A stretch of DNA of 64,000 nt from DASXKD01 sp963762735 (GCA_963762735.1 CAVXMG010000048.1:1-64000); one strand, 5' to 3'. Shown: positions 20,102-29,830, counted from the first letter of the stretch. Notes: generated from the sequence alone by a model not told the origin. Made by a program: numbers and translations.

Positions 20102-23100
20102 ATGAGCGAGATCATCTGGCTTGCAAGGCCGGGGCTGGCCCTGGCGTCCGTAGCAGCTGTACTCGCAGTGTCGGCCGGCGCGGCTGCCGGGGCAGGACAC
20201 GCGATACGGGTGAGCGGGGAGCCGAGCTTAGCCGGGCGCGCGCCGACCGCCTACGTCAGCATCGCCGGCAACATTCACGTCACCGGGCACACGGTGACGC
20301 CGATCAACACGGCCACCAACACGGCGGGAACCCCGATCAGGCTCGGCCAGCCCCCCGGGTCGATCGCCGTCACCCCGGACGGCCGGACCGTGTACGTCGT
20401 CAGCGATGGCAGTTCGGAGTTCACCGATGGCACGGTGACGCCCATCGCGACGGCGAGTAACACGGCGGGAAAGCCGATCAGGGCCGGAATCTTCCCCGAC
20501 GAGATCGCGATCAGCCCCGACGGCAAGACCGCCTACGTCACGAACCTCGAATCGGACACGGTGACACCGATCTCGACGGTTACCAATACGGCCGGGAAGG
20601 CGATCCCGGTGGGGGTACGGCCCCAGGCGCTGGCGGTCACCCCGAACGGGAAGACCCTCTACGTCGTCAACCAGGGCGATTCGGCCACCGGGCCAAGCTC
20701 GGTGACGCCCATCGCCACGGCGACCGGCAAGCCCGGCAAGCCGATCAGGGTCGGGAACAGCCCGCTAACGATCGCGATCACCCCGAACGGGCGGACCGCC
20801 TACGTTGCCAACAGCGGTCTTATCTTCCCCAGCAGGACGGTCACGCCGATCGACACGGCCACCAACAGGCCTGGCCCACCGATCAAGGTGGGGGCCTTCC
20901 CCTTCGCCATCGCGATCACGCCGGACGGCAAGACCGCCTACGTGGCGAATGCCGGGTCGGACACCGTCACCCCGATCGCGACGGCCAGCAACATGCCGGG
21001 CGACCCGATCAAGGTCGGCAGAGCCCCGCAGGCAATCGCGATCAGCCCGGACGGGCGGACCGCCTACGTGGTCAGCGGATCGGATTCGGTCACGCCGGTC
21101 AACGTCGCAACAAACACGCCGGGCGCGCCGATCAAGGTCACCGGCTATCCCGGTGAGATCGCGATCACGCCGGACGGGAAGACCGTCTACGTCAGCGACG
21201 GCCAGTCGGACACGGTGACGCCGATCGCGACGGCCACCAACAAGGCGGGCAAGCCCATCGTGGTGGGGGAGGGGCCGTACGAGATCGCGATCGCCGCCGG
21301 GGCGGGGGGCGGCGGACCGGCCGCGCCCTCGGCAAGCGCGCTAGCCGCGCGGGAACTTCCGGCATGGGCCGCGCCGATGCGGGCCACATCGGCGCGCGCC
21401 GATGTGGTGCGGGGTGCGGCAAAGCTCGGCACGGCCGGCCAACGGCCCGTCGGCACGGCCCCGGCGGCGCCGCCAGGCTCGGCAGCGCGGGGCAGCGCGG
21501 TTCACGAGGTGCTGGTGCTCAATGGCGACCGGTTGCTGGTCCGCCAGACCGGCGCGGGCCCGCAGGTGCTTGGCATCGTCCCCGGCGCGGGCAGCCGCGC
21601 CGCCAGAACCGTGCTGGCCCTGGATCTCGGTGGTGTGTCCTATGAAATCCCGCAGGTCGCGCTGCCCTACCTGGGGCGGGGCCTGAACCCGGACCTGTTC
21701 GCCCTCGGCTCGCTCGCGGCCAGGGAGATCGGCGGGAGGCTGCCGCTCACCATCGGCTACCGGGGCGGGGTGCCCGTGCTGCCCGGGGTGACGATCACCC
21801 ACGCGGGCGGCGGCACGGCCGACGGCTACCTGACCGCGGCGGGTGCCCGGACCTTCGGCGTGGCCCTGGGCCGGCAGTTCGCGGCCGACCATGCCCGCGG
21901 CAGCTACGGGCAGGACGGCATGTTCGCCGGAGGCGTCTCGGTTGGCCTGGCGAGGGCGCCGGCGCGGGCCGCCGTCCCGTCGCGGTCGCCGGGGTTCGTC
22001 ATGCACACCCTGACCATCCGCGGTATCAACCTGGCCGGCCTGCCCGATACGGGGGACAGCGTCCTGGTGATGAACGCCGACAACAGCCGCCTGTTCGCGG
22101 ACCCGATCGAGTCGGAGAACGTCTTCGATCACGGGATTGCCAAGTTCAGCGTGCCCGCCGGGCATTACTGGGCGATCGGGTTGTTCTCCAACCTCTATCC
22201 CGGCCTGCACGAGGCCGTCCTGCCGCAGGTCAACGTGCTGCGCAATGCCGCGGTGACCATGGACGCACGGACGGCGAAGGACCGGCTCCGGATGGTGACA
22301 CCGCGGCCCGCCGTGCAGCACTTCGCCGCGCTGACGCTGCGCCATCCGACTCCCGCCGGGCCGGCCGAGGCGGTGGAGATCGCGACCGAGCAGAACCCGA
22401 TCCCGATCTTCGTCACTCCCACCACCCGGCGGCCGACGGCCGGGACCCTGCAGGTGTTCCCCGTCGAGCAGCTTGCGCCCCAGTTCCCGGGCACCCCGTA
22501 CATCTACGTGCTGGCCTTCCGGAATATCAGCGGCCTCATCCCGCAACTTCGTTACGTGGTCCGTACCGCCCAGCTCGCTGCGGTGCATGCCCGCTACTAC
22601 GCCAGGCCGCATGGGTTCGGTGACTATTACCAGGACGCCTTCTTCCCCCGGCAGAACACAGACGTAGCGCCCGGGTTCCTGGGGGAGACCGGGCTGCAGT
22701 TCTCCCTGCCCGCCCCCCGGGAGATCACCGAGTACCTGACCGCGGGCCCTGGCGTGTTGTGGACCGGTTTCTACTTCCTGCCAGGCTCCGGCCTCGGCGG
22801 CCAGTTCGACGGCTGGCGGGCGTTCCGTCAGGGCGAACGGGTGACCCAGAACTGGAATGCCTACCCGCTGCACGAGGGCTACAACGTCGACCTGACCGGT
22901 GCGGCGAACCCTTCGCCATGGGTGCCTTCCGCGTCCCGGGCAGGCGACACGCTGACGCTGGACGTGACCCCGTACAGTGACAACACCCCGGGCCATCTTG
23001 CTCCCGGGGACACCGCGGCGAGCATCGGCCATTATTCGATCAGCGAGGGCGGGAAGACGCTCGCGGCCGGTCAGCCGCGCAGCCGGATTGGGTTCAACGG

Positions 23101-23632
23101 TGAGTTCGACACCCATGTGACGCTGAGCCCCAGCCCGGGTACTGTCACGTTCGCTCTGTCCGTGGCGCTGCCCGGCCGGTTCGGTCGTAGGTTGTCGCCG
23201 GCCAGCCAGACGGTGTGGACCTGGCGGTCGGCCCGTGAGCCGGGTGCCATGCTGCCGCCCGGGTGGACCTGCGAGCCAAACTTCCGCAAACCCGTCCGGG
23301 CCTGTGCGGCGGAACCGATGATGACGCTGAACTACGGCGTGGCCGGGCTGGCCCTGGATGGCCTCACGCCACCGGGCCATCAGACGCTGCACCTCATGGC
23401 AGGTCACCTTCAGCTCGCCAAGGCGGCAGCGGTCACCGGTGCGTCGGTGTCGGTGTCGTTCGACGGCGGGAAGGTCTGGCATCCGGCGCAGGTAAGCGGC
23501 CGGGCCGGCCACTACAGCGCGGCATTCACCGCCCCGGCGGGCGCGACGGTCACGCTGCGCGCCCATGCCACCGACGCGGCAGGCGGCACCATCACCGAGA
23601 CCATCCCCAGCGCCTACCGGGTCGCATCGTAG
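20102..23632 (+). CDS. large secreted YVTN beta-propeller protein with S8-prodomain-like region
   Basis: This 1176-residue protein starts with a signal peptide (LALASVAAVLAVSAGAAAG). Residues about 50-400 hold eight or nine YVTN-type repeats of about 42 residues: DTVTPIATATN, IKVG, AIAITPDGKTAYVAN. Such repeats fold as a propeller. A low-complexity Ala-rich linker leads to a region (about 460-620) that begins VLVLNGDRLLVRQ. That stretch resembles the N-terminal pro-region of large actinobacterial S8 peptidases. No Asp/His/Ser protease motifs follow; instead there is a beta-rich C-terminus of about 550 residues with an Ig-like end. The role is unknown, perhaps surface binding. ATG start with GGGACGGGA upstream; 84 bp after the repeat lipoprotein gene. 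Confidence 0.8.
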   Translation: MSEIIWLARPGLALASVAAVLAVSAGAAAGAGHAIRVSGEPSLAGRAPTAYVSIAGNIHVTGHTVTPINTATNTAGTPIRLGQPPGSIAVTPDGRTVYVVSDGSSEFTDGTVTPIATASNTAGKPIRAGIFPDEIAISPDGKTAYVTNLESDTVTPISTVTNTAGKAIPVGVRPQALAVTPNGKTLYVVNQGDSATGPSSVTPIATATGKPGKPIRVGNSPLTIAITPNGRTAYVANSGLIFPSRTVTPIDTATNRPGPPIKVGAFPFAIAITPDGKTAYVANAGSDTVTPIATASNMPGDPIKVGRAPQAIAISPDGRTAYVVSGSDSVTPVNVATNTPGAPIKVTGYPGEIAITPDGKTVYVSDGQSDTVTPIATATNKAGKPIVVGEGPYEIAIAAGAGGGGPAAPSASALAARELPAWAAPMRATSARADVVRGAAKLGTAGQRPVGTAPAAPPGSAARGSAVHEVLVLNGDRLLVRQTGAGPQVLGIVPGAGSRAARTVLALDLGGVSYEIPQVALPYLGRGLNPDLFALGSLAAREIGGRLPLTIGYRGGVPVLPGVTITHAGGGTADGYLTAAGARTFGVALGRQFAADHARGSYGQDGMFAGGVSVGLARAPARAAVPSRSPGFVMHTLTIRGINLAGLPDTGDSVLVMNADNSRLFADPIESENVFDHGIAKFSVPAGHYWAIGLFSNLYPGLHEAVLPQVNVLRNAAVTMDARTAKDRLRMVTPRPAVQHFAALTLRHPTPAGPAEAVEIATEQNPIPIFVTPTTRRPTAGTLQVFPVEQLAPQFPGTPYIYVLAFRNISGLIPQLRYVVRTAQLAAVHARYYARPHGFGDYYQDAFFPRQNTDVAPGFLGETGLQFSLPAPREITEYLTAGPGVLWTGFYFLPGSGLGGQFDGWRAFRQGERVTQNWNAYPLHEGYNVDLTGAANPSPWVPSASRAGDTLTLDVTPYSDNTPGHLAPGDTAASIGHYSISEGGKTLAAGQPRSRIGFNGEFDTHVTLSPSPGTVTFALSVALPGRFGRRLSPASQTVWTWRSAREPGAMLPPGWTCEPNFRKPVRACAAEPMMTLNYGVAGLALDGLTPPGHQTLHLMAGHLQLAKAAAVTGASVSVSFDGGKVWHPAQVSGRAGHYSAAFTAPAGATVTLRAHATDAAGGTITETIPSAYRVAS

Positions 23633-23667
23633 TCAGAGAAGATCAGCGAGCATGCCAAGCCGACTCG

Positions 23668-23741
23668 TGCCCCGGGTGGGACTCGAACCCACACTGCACG
23701 GTGTTTGAGACCGCGGACTCTGCCTATTGGTCTACCGGGGC
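23668..23741 (-). tRNA. tRNA with CAA anticodon (Leu, UUG codon), short variable arm
   Basis: The minus strand folds as a 74-nt tRNA. The acceptor stem GCCCCGG/CCGGGGC is perfect, with discriminator A. The anticodon stem GCGGT/ACCGT has one G-U pair; its loop CTCAAAC gives anticodon CAA. The T-arm is GTGGG-TTCGAGT-CCCAC. CCA is not encoded. The variable region is only about 5 nt (GCAGT), whereas tRNA-Leu normally has a long variable arm; the D-stem looks like 3 bp. I recall a 74-nt leucine tRNA (leuX) next to pdtaR in M. tuberculosis, so this may be a conserved actinobacterial form. Confidence 0.9.
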
Positions 23742-23801
23742 GTGACCGGCTGTCCCCCTGGAAGGGGAGAGGCGCGGCCGACGCCAATCTACCGCTTTGG
23801 G

Positions 23802-23807
23802 TACGCT
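23802..23807 (+). promoter_or_regulatory. -10 hexamer of a leaderless pdtaR promoter
   Basis: TACGCT ends 7 bp before the GTG at 23815. No ribosome site precedes that GTG, which supports it as the start over the in-frame TTG at 23797 and GTG at 23809. Confidence 0.45.
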
Positions 23808-23814
23808 CGTGGCT

Positions 23815-24447
23815 GTGAGCCAGACACCCGTCCGCGTTGTGATCGCCGAAGACGAGGCGCTCATCCGGCTTGACCTGAAAGAGATGCTGGAGGAGGAAGG
23901 CTACGAGATCGCCGGCGAGGCGTCAGACGGGCAGCAGGCGGTCGAACTGGCCGAAAAGGTGCGACCCGACCTGCTGATCCTGGACGTCAAGATGCCGATC
24001 CTTGACGGCATCTCCGCGGCCGAGCAGATCGCCGCCAAGCACATCGCCCCGGTGGTCATCCTGACCGCGTTCTCCCAGCGTGAACTGGTCGAGCGGGCCA
24101 GGGACGCGGGCGCGATGGCTTATCTCGTGAAGCCCTTCACCAAGGCCGACCTGGTGCCCGCGATCGAGATCGCGGTCAGCCGCTTCCAGGAACTGTCGGC
24201 GCTCGGGGCCGAGGTGGGCACCTTGCGGGAGCGCCTGGAGGTGCGCAAGCTGCTGGACCGGGCCAAGGGCCGCCTGCAGGTGGACGCTGGCCTTACCGAG
24301 CCAGAGGCGTTCCGCTGGATCCAGAAGACGTCCATGGACCGCCGCGTGCCCATGCGCCTGGTTGCCGAGGAAGTCCTGGCCGGCGTCCTCCCCGGTGCCC
24401 AGGAGGAGAGCACGGCGGACACCGCGCCCACGTCCCCCGCCGAATGA
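23815..24447 (+). CDS. pdtaR: ANTAR-domain response regulator PdtaR
   Basis: This is a cytoplasmic two-component regulator that acts on RNA rather than DNA. The receiver domain (about 1-120) has the acidic pair in IAEDEALIRLD, the phospho-acceptor Asp in ILDVKMP, the Thr in LTAFSQ and the Lys in LVKPF. The C-terminal ANTAR domain (about 140-200) has the coiled-coil entry VRKLLDRAKGRL and EAFRWIQKTSMDRR. ANTAR proteins bind paired hairpins in nascent RNA to prevent termination. The partner kinase PdtaS is not in the window. The order tRNA, pdtaR, then polA and rpsA matches M. tuberculosis. Confidence 0.94.
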   Translation: MSQTPVRVVIAEDEALIRLDLKEMLEEEGYEIAGEASDGQQAVELAEKVRPDLLILDVKMPILDGISAAEQIAAKHIAPVVILTAFSQRELVERARDAGAMAYLVKPFTKADLVPAIEIAVSRFQELSALGAEVGTLRERLEVRKLLDRAKGRLQVDAGLTEPEAFRWIQKTSMDRRVPMRLVAEEVLAGVLPGAQEESTADTAPTSPAE

Positions 24448-24734
24448 TCGCGAGGGGACTGATCACCGCGTCGGCCTATCGCGACGGTTGCCGAAGGCGA
24501 CGAGCAGGCAAGGCCCGCTCGAAAGCCCGGGGCCGCCTTTGGTGCCGTATCGGCCTTCCCCGGGTCGACACGTTCTCTACTCGGCTGCCCCGGGCTCTCG
24601 GCTCCACCGTAGCGACCGTCAGGCGGGCCGCGCAAAGGCATCTCCATTCCCCGGACAGAATGCCGTAAACGTCCGGTCGTGTGTGGTTTCCCCTGGTGGC
24701 GCAGGGCATGCGTGCCTCCACGCCTGGTCACGGG

Positions 24735-25202
24735 TCAGGCCGGACCGCTGCCTGGCGCGGCCCCGGGCGCCCGGCTGGGAACCCGGTCCATGAGCATGCA
24801 GGTGAGCCGCGAGGTGCAGACCCGGCGCCCGGCCTCGTTGGTGATGACGATCTCGTGGGTGGTGATGGTCCGCCCGCCGTACAGCAGGGTCGTCACGCCC
24901 GTCACCAGGCCATCGGTGGCGGCGCGATGGTGGGTTGCGTTGATCTCGACGCCCACCGTGATCCGGTCCGGCCCCGCGTGCAGGGCCGAGGCCAGCGAGC
25001 CCAGCGTCTCGGCGAGGACGCACGAGGCACCGCCATGGAGCAGGCCGTAGGGCTGGATGTTGCCGGCCACCGGCATGGTGCCGACGACACGTTCCGCGCT
25101 GGCTTCGACGATGGTGATCCCCATCCGGTCAGCGAGCGTGTTCTTGCTCGCGGCCTGGTAGGCCTCCATGACCTGCAGTGCCCTGTCCTGCTCCACCGTC
25201 AC
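24735..25202 (-). CDS. PaaI-type hotdog-fold thioesterase
   Basis: The 155-residue protein is a single hotdog domain that should hydrolyse an acyl- or aryl-CoA thioester. The characteristic central segment is GLLHGGASCVLAETLGSLA, with the HGG turn and the catalytic Glu. VGVEINATHHRA and the C-terminal strand VCTSRLTCML follow. Substrate cannot be told from the sequence. The 287 bp between it and pdtaR (24448-24734) hold nothing I can support. Confidence 0.88.
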   Translation of the reverse strand: MTVEQDRALQVMEAYQAASKNTLADRMGITIVEASAERVVGTMPVAGNIQPYGLLHGGASCVLAETLGSLASALHAGPDRITVGVEINATHHRAATDGLVTGVTTLLYGGRTITTHEIVITNEAGRRVCTSRLTCMLMDRVPSRAPGAAPGSGPA

Positions 25203-25384
25203 CTCCGCGTCGTCCCGGGCGGTTGCCCGCTCCTGGGAAGACTAGGGGGCCGTGGCCGGCCCGGTCACGTGGCGCGGGCGCGGGCGCGGCGATCAAACCC
25301 AATTGATCCACCACAAACCCGTGACTTCTGCGCAAAATGAGTCAAGAATCAACACCGGAGCGGTCACACGAGAGGGAGACGTTT

Positions 25385-26717
25385 ATGCGTGAATTGTTAA
25401 CGCTCACTCGGAGAATGCCCTGGTCACAGCGGCAAGAGGGGAGAAAATCCTTCACAAAGGTGGCGCTGGCCGGCGTCCTGGGGGTGGCCATGTTCGGCGC
25501 CCTCGGCGTCGGGGCCGCGACGGCCGCGCCTGCCGCCGGCTCCTGCTCGGGCCCGTCGGTCACCTCGAAGCCCGCTGGCACGGCATTCGACCTGTACGCG
25601 GGCAGGCAACTGCCCGTCTTCCAGTACACGCTGAAGAACTGCAAGGGCATGACCGTGCAGATCCTCAGCTACGGAGCCATCACCCAGTCGATCACCGTGC
25701 CGGACAAGAACGGCAACCTGGCCGACGTGATCCTCGGCTTCAAGACGCTGAGCGACTACGTGACGATGGCCAGCCCGCCGCCGCCGAACCGGGCGGTCCC
25801 TACTTCGGCGAGATCGTCGGCCGGTACGGCAACCGGATCGCGAAGGGCACCTTCCAGCTCGACGGGCACACCTACACGCTGCCGATCAACAACGGGGTGA
25901 ACAGCCTCCACGGCGGCTTCGTAGGTTTCGGCAACCACGTCTGGGCGTCCAAGGCCGTGCACATCAGCGGCACGGCCGGCGTGGCGCTCACGATCGTCAG
26001 CCCCAACGGTGACGACGGCGCGAACGTGGGCTGCGTCGTGAACGGCCAGACCTGCACCGGATACCCCGGGAAGCTGACCCTGACCGTCACCTACCTGCTG
26101 GACAACTCCAGCCGGCTGTGGATCCACTACCACGCCACGGTCGCCGGCCAGCCGACGGTGCTCAACCCGACCAACCACTGCCTACTTCAACCTGGCGGGC
26201 GAGGGCTCCGGCGACACCTACGGCCAGGAAGTCATGATCAACGCCGACAAGTACACCCCGACCGACTCGACGCAGATCCCCACCGGGGTCGAGGCGCCGG
26301 TCGCGGGCACGCCGTTCGACTTCCGCACCTTCCACACCATCGGGTCGCGGATCAACGTAGACAACCCGCAGTTGCTGATCGCCCAGGGCTACGACCACAA
26401 CTGGGTGCTCAACAGCACCGGCCCGCACCTGTCCACCCCGTTCGGCTCGCTGGTCCGGGCCGCGCAGGCACTGGACCCGGTCAGCGGCCGTGAGCTCACC
26501 GTCTGGACCGACCAGCCGGGCGTGCAGTTCTACAGCGGCAACTTCCTCACCGGGACGATCGTGGGCATCAGCAACCACATCTACCGGCAGAGGCGCTGGT
26601 TACACGTTCGAGACCCAGCACTTCCCGGACTCGCCGAACCAGCCCAGCTTCCCGTCCACGGAGCTGAACCCCGGCCAGGCGTTCAACTCCACCACGATTT
26701 TCCAGTTCTCCTCCTGA
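25385..26717 (+). pseudogene. galM: secreted galactose mutarotase (aldose 1-epimerase), three frameshifts
   Basis: The parts join into a protein of about 440 residues: signal peptide (VALAGVLGVAMFGALGVGAATA), then an aldose 1-epimerase. Landmarks are ILSYGAITQSI, YFGEIVGRYGNRIA, NNGVNSLHGGF, PTNHCYFNLAG and DHNWVLN. Frame breaks are at 25789/25790 (one base missing; AACCGGGCGG for AACACGGGCGG), 26181 (extra C; TGCCTACTTC for TGCTACTTC) and 26591 (extra A; CAGAGGC for CAGGGC). The final frame ends IFQFSS-TGA. Catalytic residues are otherwise kept, so the enzyme would work if repaired. Three breaks could mean real decay or local poor sequence. The start ATG has GGGAG 8 bp upstream. The export signal suggests work on extracellular sugars. 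Confidence 0.85.
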
Positions 26718-26725
26718 GGAGGACG

Positions 26726-26760
26726 TTCCGGGCAGGCCTCCTGCCGGGGCCTGCCCGGAA
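26726..26760 (+). terminator. hairpin terminator after galM
   Basis: TTCCGGGCAGGC and GCCTGCCCGGAA form a perfect 12-bp stem with an 11-nt loop, 9 bp after the galM stop and before the polA promoter. There is no U-tract, as is common in high-GC actinomycetes. Confidence 0.65.
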
Positions 26761-26785
26761 CCCCGCCGATGTCGTGGCCGCGCAC

Positions 26786-26791
26786 TAGACT
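26786..26791 (+). promoter_or_regulatory. -10 hexamer of a leaderless polA promoter
   Basis: TAGACT lies exactly 6 bp before the GTG of polA, with no ribosome site between, identical in design to hisDC. Confidence 0.5.
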
Positions 26792-26797
26792 TCCCGC

Positions 26798-29590
26798 GTG
26801 GTGACAACGTCGGCTGGACCGGACTCCGCAGCAAAGGACCAGGCAGGACAGGCACAGGCCGGCTCGCACGGCCGGCTCCTGCTGCTGGACGGGCACTCCC
26901 TCGCCTACCGGGCCTTCTACGCCCTGCCCCCGGACCTCGCCACCACCACCGGGCAGCCGACCAACGCGGTCTACGGCTTCACCTCGATGCTCATCAAGAT
27001 GCTGCAGGACGAGCAGCCGACCCACGTGGCGGTCGCGTTCGACCGGAGCGAGCCAACGTTCCGGCACGAGCAGTACGTCGAGTACAAGGCGAACCGCAAG
27101 GAAACCCCGGGCGATCTCCGCAGCCAGTTCGGCCTGATCTTCGAGGTGCTCGACGCGCTGGGCATCGCTCACTTGTCGGTGCCTGGTTACGAGGCCGACG
27201 ACATCATCGCCACGCTGGCCAGCCAGGGGGTCGACGCGGGCATGGACGTGCTCATCGTCACGGGCGACCGTGACGTGCTGCAGCTGGTCAACCCGCATGT
27301 CACCGCGCTGATGACCCGTCGCGGCATCACCGAGATGACCCGCTTCACCCCGGAGGAGGTCGTCGCCAAGTACGGCCTCACCCCGGCGCAGTATCCGGAC
27401 TTCGCCGCGATTCGCGGCGACCCCAGCGACAACCTGCCCAACATCCCCGGGGTGGGGGAGAAGACCGCCACCAAGTGGATCGCCGACTTCGGCTCGCTGG
27501 CCCAGCTCGTCGACCGGGTCGACGAGGTCAAGGGCAAGGCCGGGGACAAGCTCCGCGAGCACCTCGGTGACGTGCTGCGCAACCGGCAGCTCACCGAGCT
27601 CGCCCGCGACGTGCCGCTGGAAGCCGGCCCGCTGGACCTGCGTCCAAAGCCCTGGGACCGGGAGCAGATCTACGAGTTGTTCGACACGCTCCAGTTCCGG
27701 GCGCTCCGCGACCGCCTCTACGAAACGCTGCCGGACGGCATCGGGGGCGGCGCGGCCGCGGGCGGCGCGGCGGCCTCCGGGGCGGCCCTGGGCGGCTTCG
27801 ACGTGGAGGTCACCCGGCTCGGCCCCGAAGAGGTGGCGCAGTGGCTGGCGGAGCACGGGACGGGTACCGAGCGGGCCGGCCTGGCGGCGCGGGGCACCTG
27901 GGGACGTGGCACCGGCAGGCTGACCGCGCTGGCCCTGGCGGCCGCCGACGGCGCCGGTGCCTACCTCGACCCGGTGGCCCTGACGGAGCAGGACGAGGCG
28001 GCGCTGGCCGCGTGGCTGGCCGACCCGGCGCGGCCCAAGGCGCTGCACGACGCCAAGGGACCGAGGCACGCGCTGGCCGCCCGGGGCCTGGAGCTGGCCG
28101 GCGTGACCAGCGACACCGCCCTGGCCGCCTACCTCGCGCTGCCCGGCCAGCGTTCCTTCGACCTGGCCGACCTGACCAGGCATTACCTGGGCAAGGAGCT
28201 GGCCGGCGGCGGCGAGGAGACAACCGGCCAGCTCGCCCTCGACCTCGCCGGCGAGCAGGACGACCAGGAGGAGGCCATCGCGTCGGCGACCGCGCTGGTG
28301 TGGCAGGCCGCGGCCACCGCGGAGCTGGCCACCGCGCTCGACGCCGACTTGGACCACCGCGGCGCCACCCGGTTGCTGCACGACGTGGAGCTGCCGCTGG
28401 TGGACGTCCTGGCCCGGATGGAGCGGGCCGGGATAGCCGCCGACTCCGATCATCTCGCGGGCATGTCGGCGACGCTGGGCGGCGAGGTGAAGGCGGCCGA
28501 GCAGGGCGCCTACGCGCTGATCGGCCACGAGTTCAACCTGGGCTCGCCCAAGCAGCTTCAGGAGATCCTGTTCACCGAGCTCGGCCTGCCCAAGACCAAG
28601 CGGATCAAGACCGGGTACACCACCGACTCCGAGGCGCTCACCGGGCTGCTGGCCCAGACCGGCCACCCGGTGCTCGAGCACCTGCTGCGCCACCGCGACG
28701 TCGCCAAGCTCAAGAGCATCGTGGACTCGCTGATCCCCATGGCCGACGAGGACGGGCGCATCCACACCACCTACAACCAGACGATCGCGGCCACCGGCCG
28801 CCTCTCCTCGACCGATCCGAACCTGCAGAACATCCCGATCAGGACCGAGGAAGGCCGGCGGATCCGGCGCGGGTTCATCGTCGGCCCCGCTTACGAGTGC
28901 CTGCTCACCGCCGACTACAGCCAGATCGAGCTGCGCATCATGGCGCACCTGTCCGGTGACGAGGCGCTGAAGGAGGCGTTCGGCTCCGGGCACGACTTCC
29001 ATGCCGCGACCGCGTCGCGGGTATTCGGCCTGCCGCCAGGAGAGATCACCGGCGATCTGCGCAACCGGATCAAGGTGATGAACTACGGCCTCGCCTACGG
29101 CCTGTCCGCCTACGGGCTCTCCCAGGGGCTGAGGGTGACCCCGGAAGAGGCGCGCGCGCTGATGGACGGGTACTTCGAGCAGTTCGGCGGGGTGCGCGAC
29201 TACCTGTACGAGGTGGTCGCCCGGGCCCGGCTGGACGGCTACACCGAGACGATCCTCGGCCGCCGCCGCTACCTGCCCGACCTCACCTCGGGCAACCGGC
29301 AGCGCCGGGAGATGGCCGAGCGGATGGCACTCAACGCACCGATCCAGGGTTCCGCGGCGGACATCATCAAGGTCGCGATGCTGGACGTGGACCGGGCGCT
29401 CCGGGACGAAGGCGCGGGCTCGCGGATGCTGTTGCAGGTCCACGACGAACTGGTCTTCGAGGTGGCGCACGGGGAACTCGAAGACCTGCGCGCGCTCGTC
29501 GGCGCGCGCATGTGCGGTGCCTCCGAGCTCACCGTGCCGCTGGAGGTGTCTTTCGGCACCGGCCGCAGCTGGGAGGAAGCGGGGCACTAG
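26798..29590 (+). CDS. polA: DNA polymerase I
   Basis: This 930-residue family A polymerase fills gaps and removes RNA primers. The 5'-nuclease domain (about 25-320) has LLLLDGHSLAYRAF, VAFDRSEPTFR, VPGYEADDIIATLA, TGDRDVLQL and the helix-hairpin-helix NIPGVGEKTA. The middle 3'-5' exonuclease domain (about 335-540) lacks the usual metal-binding acidic motifs, so proofreading is probably absent, as in other actinomycetes. The polymerase domain has motif A DYSQIELRIMAHLS, motif B RNRIKVMNYGLAYG and motif C LLQVHDELVFE. Pairing with rpsA and coaE downstream is conserved in Mycobacterium and Streptomyces. Confidence 0.97.
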   Translation: MVTTSAGPDSAAKDQAGQAQAGSHGRLLLLDGHSLAYRAFYALPPDLATTTGQPTNAVYGFTSMLIKMLQDEQPTHVAVAFDRSEPTFRHEQYVEYKANRKETPGDLRSQFGLIFEVLDALGIAHLSVPGYEADDIIATLASQGVDAGMDVLIVTGDRDVLQLVNPHVTALMTRRGITEMTRFTPEEVVAKYGLTPAQYPDFAAIRGDPSDNLPNIPGVGEKTATKWIADFGSLAQLVDRVDEVKGKAGDKLREHLGDVLRNRQLTELARDVPLEAGPLDLRPKPWDREQIYELFDTLQFRALRDRLYETLPDGIGGGAAAGGAAASGAALGGFDVEVTRLGPEEVAQWLAEHGTGTERAGLAARGTWGRGTGRLTALALAAADGAGAYLDPVALTEQDEAALAAWLADPARPKALHDAKGPRHALAARGLELAGVTSDTALAAYLALPGQRSFDLADLTRHYLGKELAGGGEETTGQLALDLAGEQDDQEEAIASATALVWQAAATAELATALDADLDHRGATRLLHDVELPLVDVLARMERAGIAADSDHLAGMSATLGGEVKAAEQGAYALIGHEFNLGSPKQLQEILFTELGLPKTKRIKTGYTTDSEALTGLLAQTGHPVLEHLLRHRDVAKLKSIVDSLIPMADEDGRIHTTYNQTIAATGRLSSTDPNLQNIPIRTEEGRRIRRGFIVGPAYECLLTADYSQIELRIMAHLSGDEALKEAFGSGHDFHAATASRVFGLPPGEITGDLRNRIKVMNYGLAYGLSAYGLSQGLRVTPEEARALMDGYFEQFGGVRDYLYEVVARARLDGYTETILGRRRYLPDLTSGNRQRREMAERMALNAPIQGSAADIIKVAMLDVDRALRDEGAGSRMLLQVHDELVFEVAHGELEDLRALVGARMCGASELTVPLEVSFGTGRSWEEAGH

Positions 29591-29621
29591 ACGCGGGCCG
29601 GTCTCGGTTTGGTACCTGCGA

Positions 29622-29650
29622 TTGACCCACTGGCCCGGCTCTCATAAGCT
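29622..29650 (+). promoter_or_regulatory. sigma-70-type promoter of rpsA
   Basis: TTGACC (29622-29627) and TAAGCT (29645-29650) are separated by exactly 17 bp. Transcription would start near 29657, giving an rpsA leader of about 175 nt. No clear regulatory structure was identified in the leader, although room exists for one. Confidence 0.6.
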
Positions 29651-29830
29651 GAACGGCGCGCCGTGTTCTGGTGCAGTCCGCCATGGCCCGGCACAGCCAG
29701 GACTTGCTGAGAGGCAAATCGTGGCTGGTCAGGTCGGCCAGGCAAATCCAGTGCACCTGTTAGCCCCGGATGGAGGGGCTGATGGTGGAGCGCGCCCAAC
29801 TACATTGTGCCCGCCGGAGCCAACCCACAC

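Noticed and set aside
21341..23566. A 741-codon minus-strand frame opposite the YVTN protein
   Set aside because: Composition typical of an antisense frame; the plus-strand protein has a signal peptide and regular repeats.
24448..24734. Possible small genes between pdtaR and the thioesterase
   Set aside because: Frames on both strands lack ribosome sites, motifs and natural composition.
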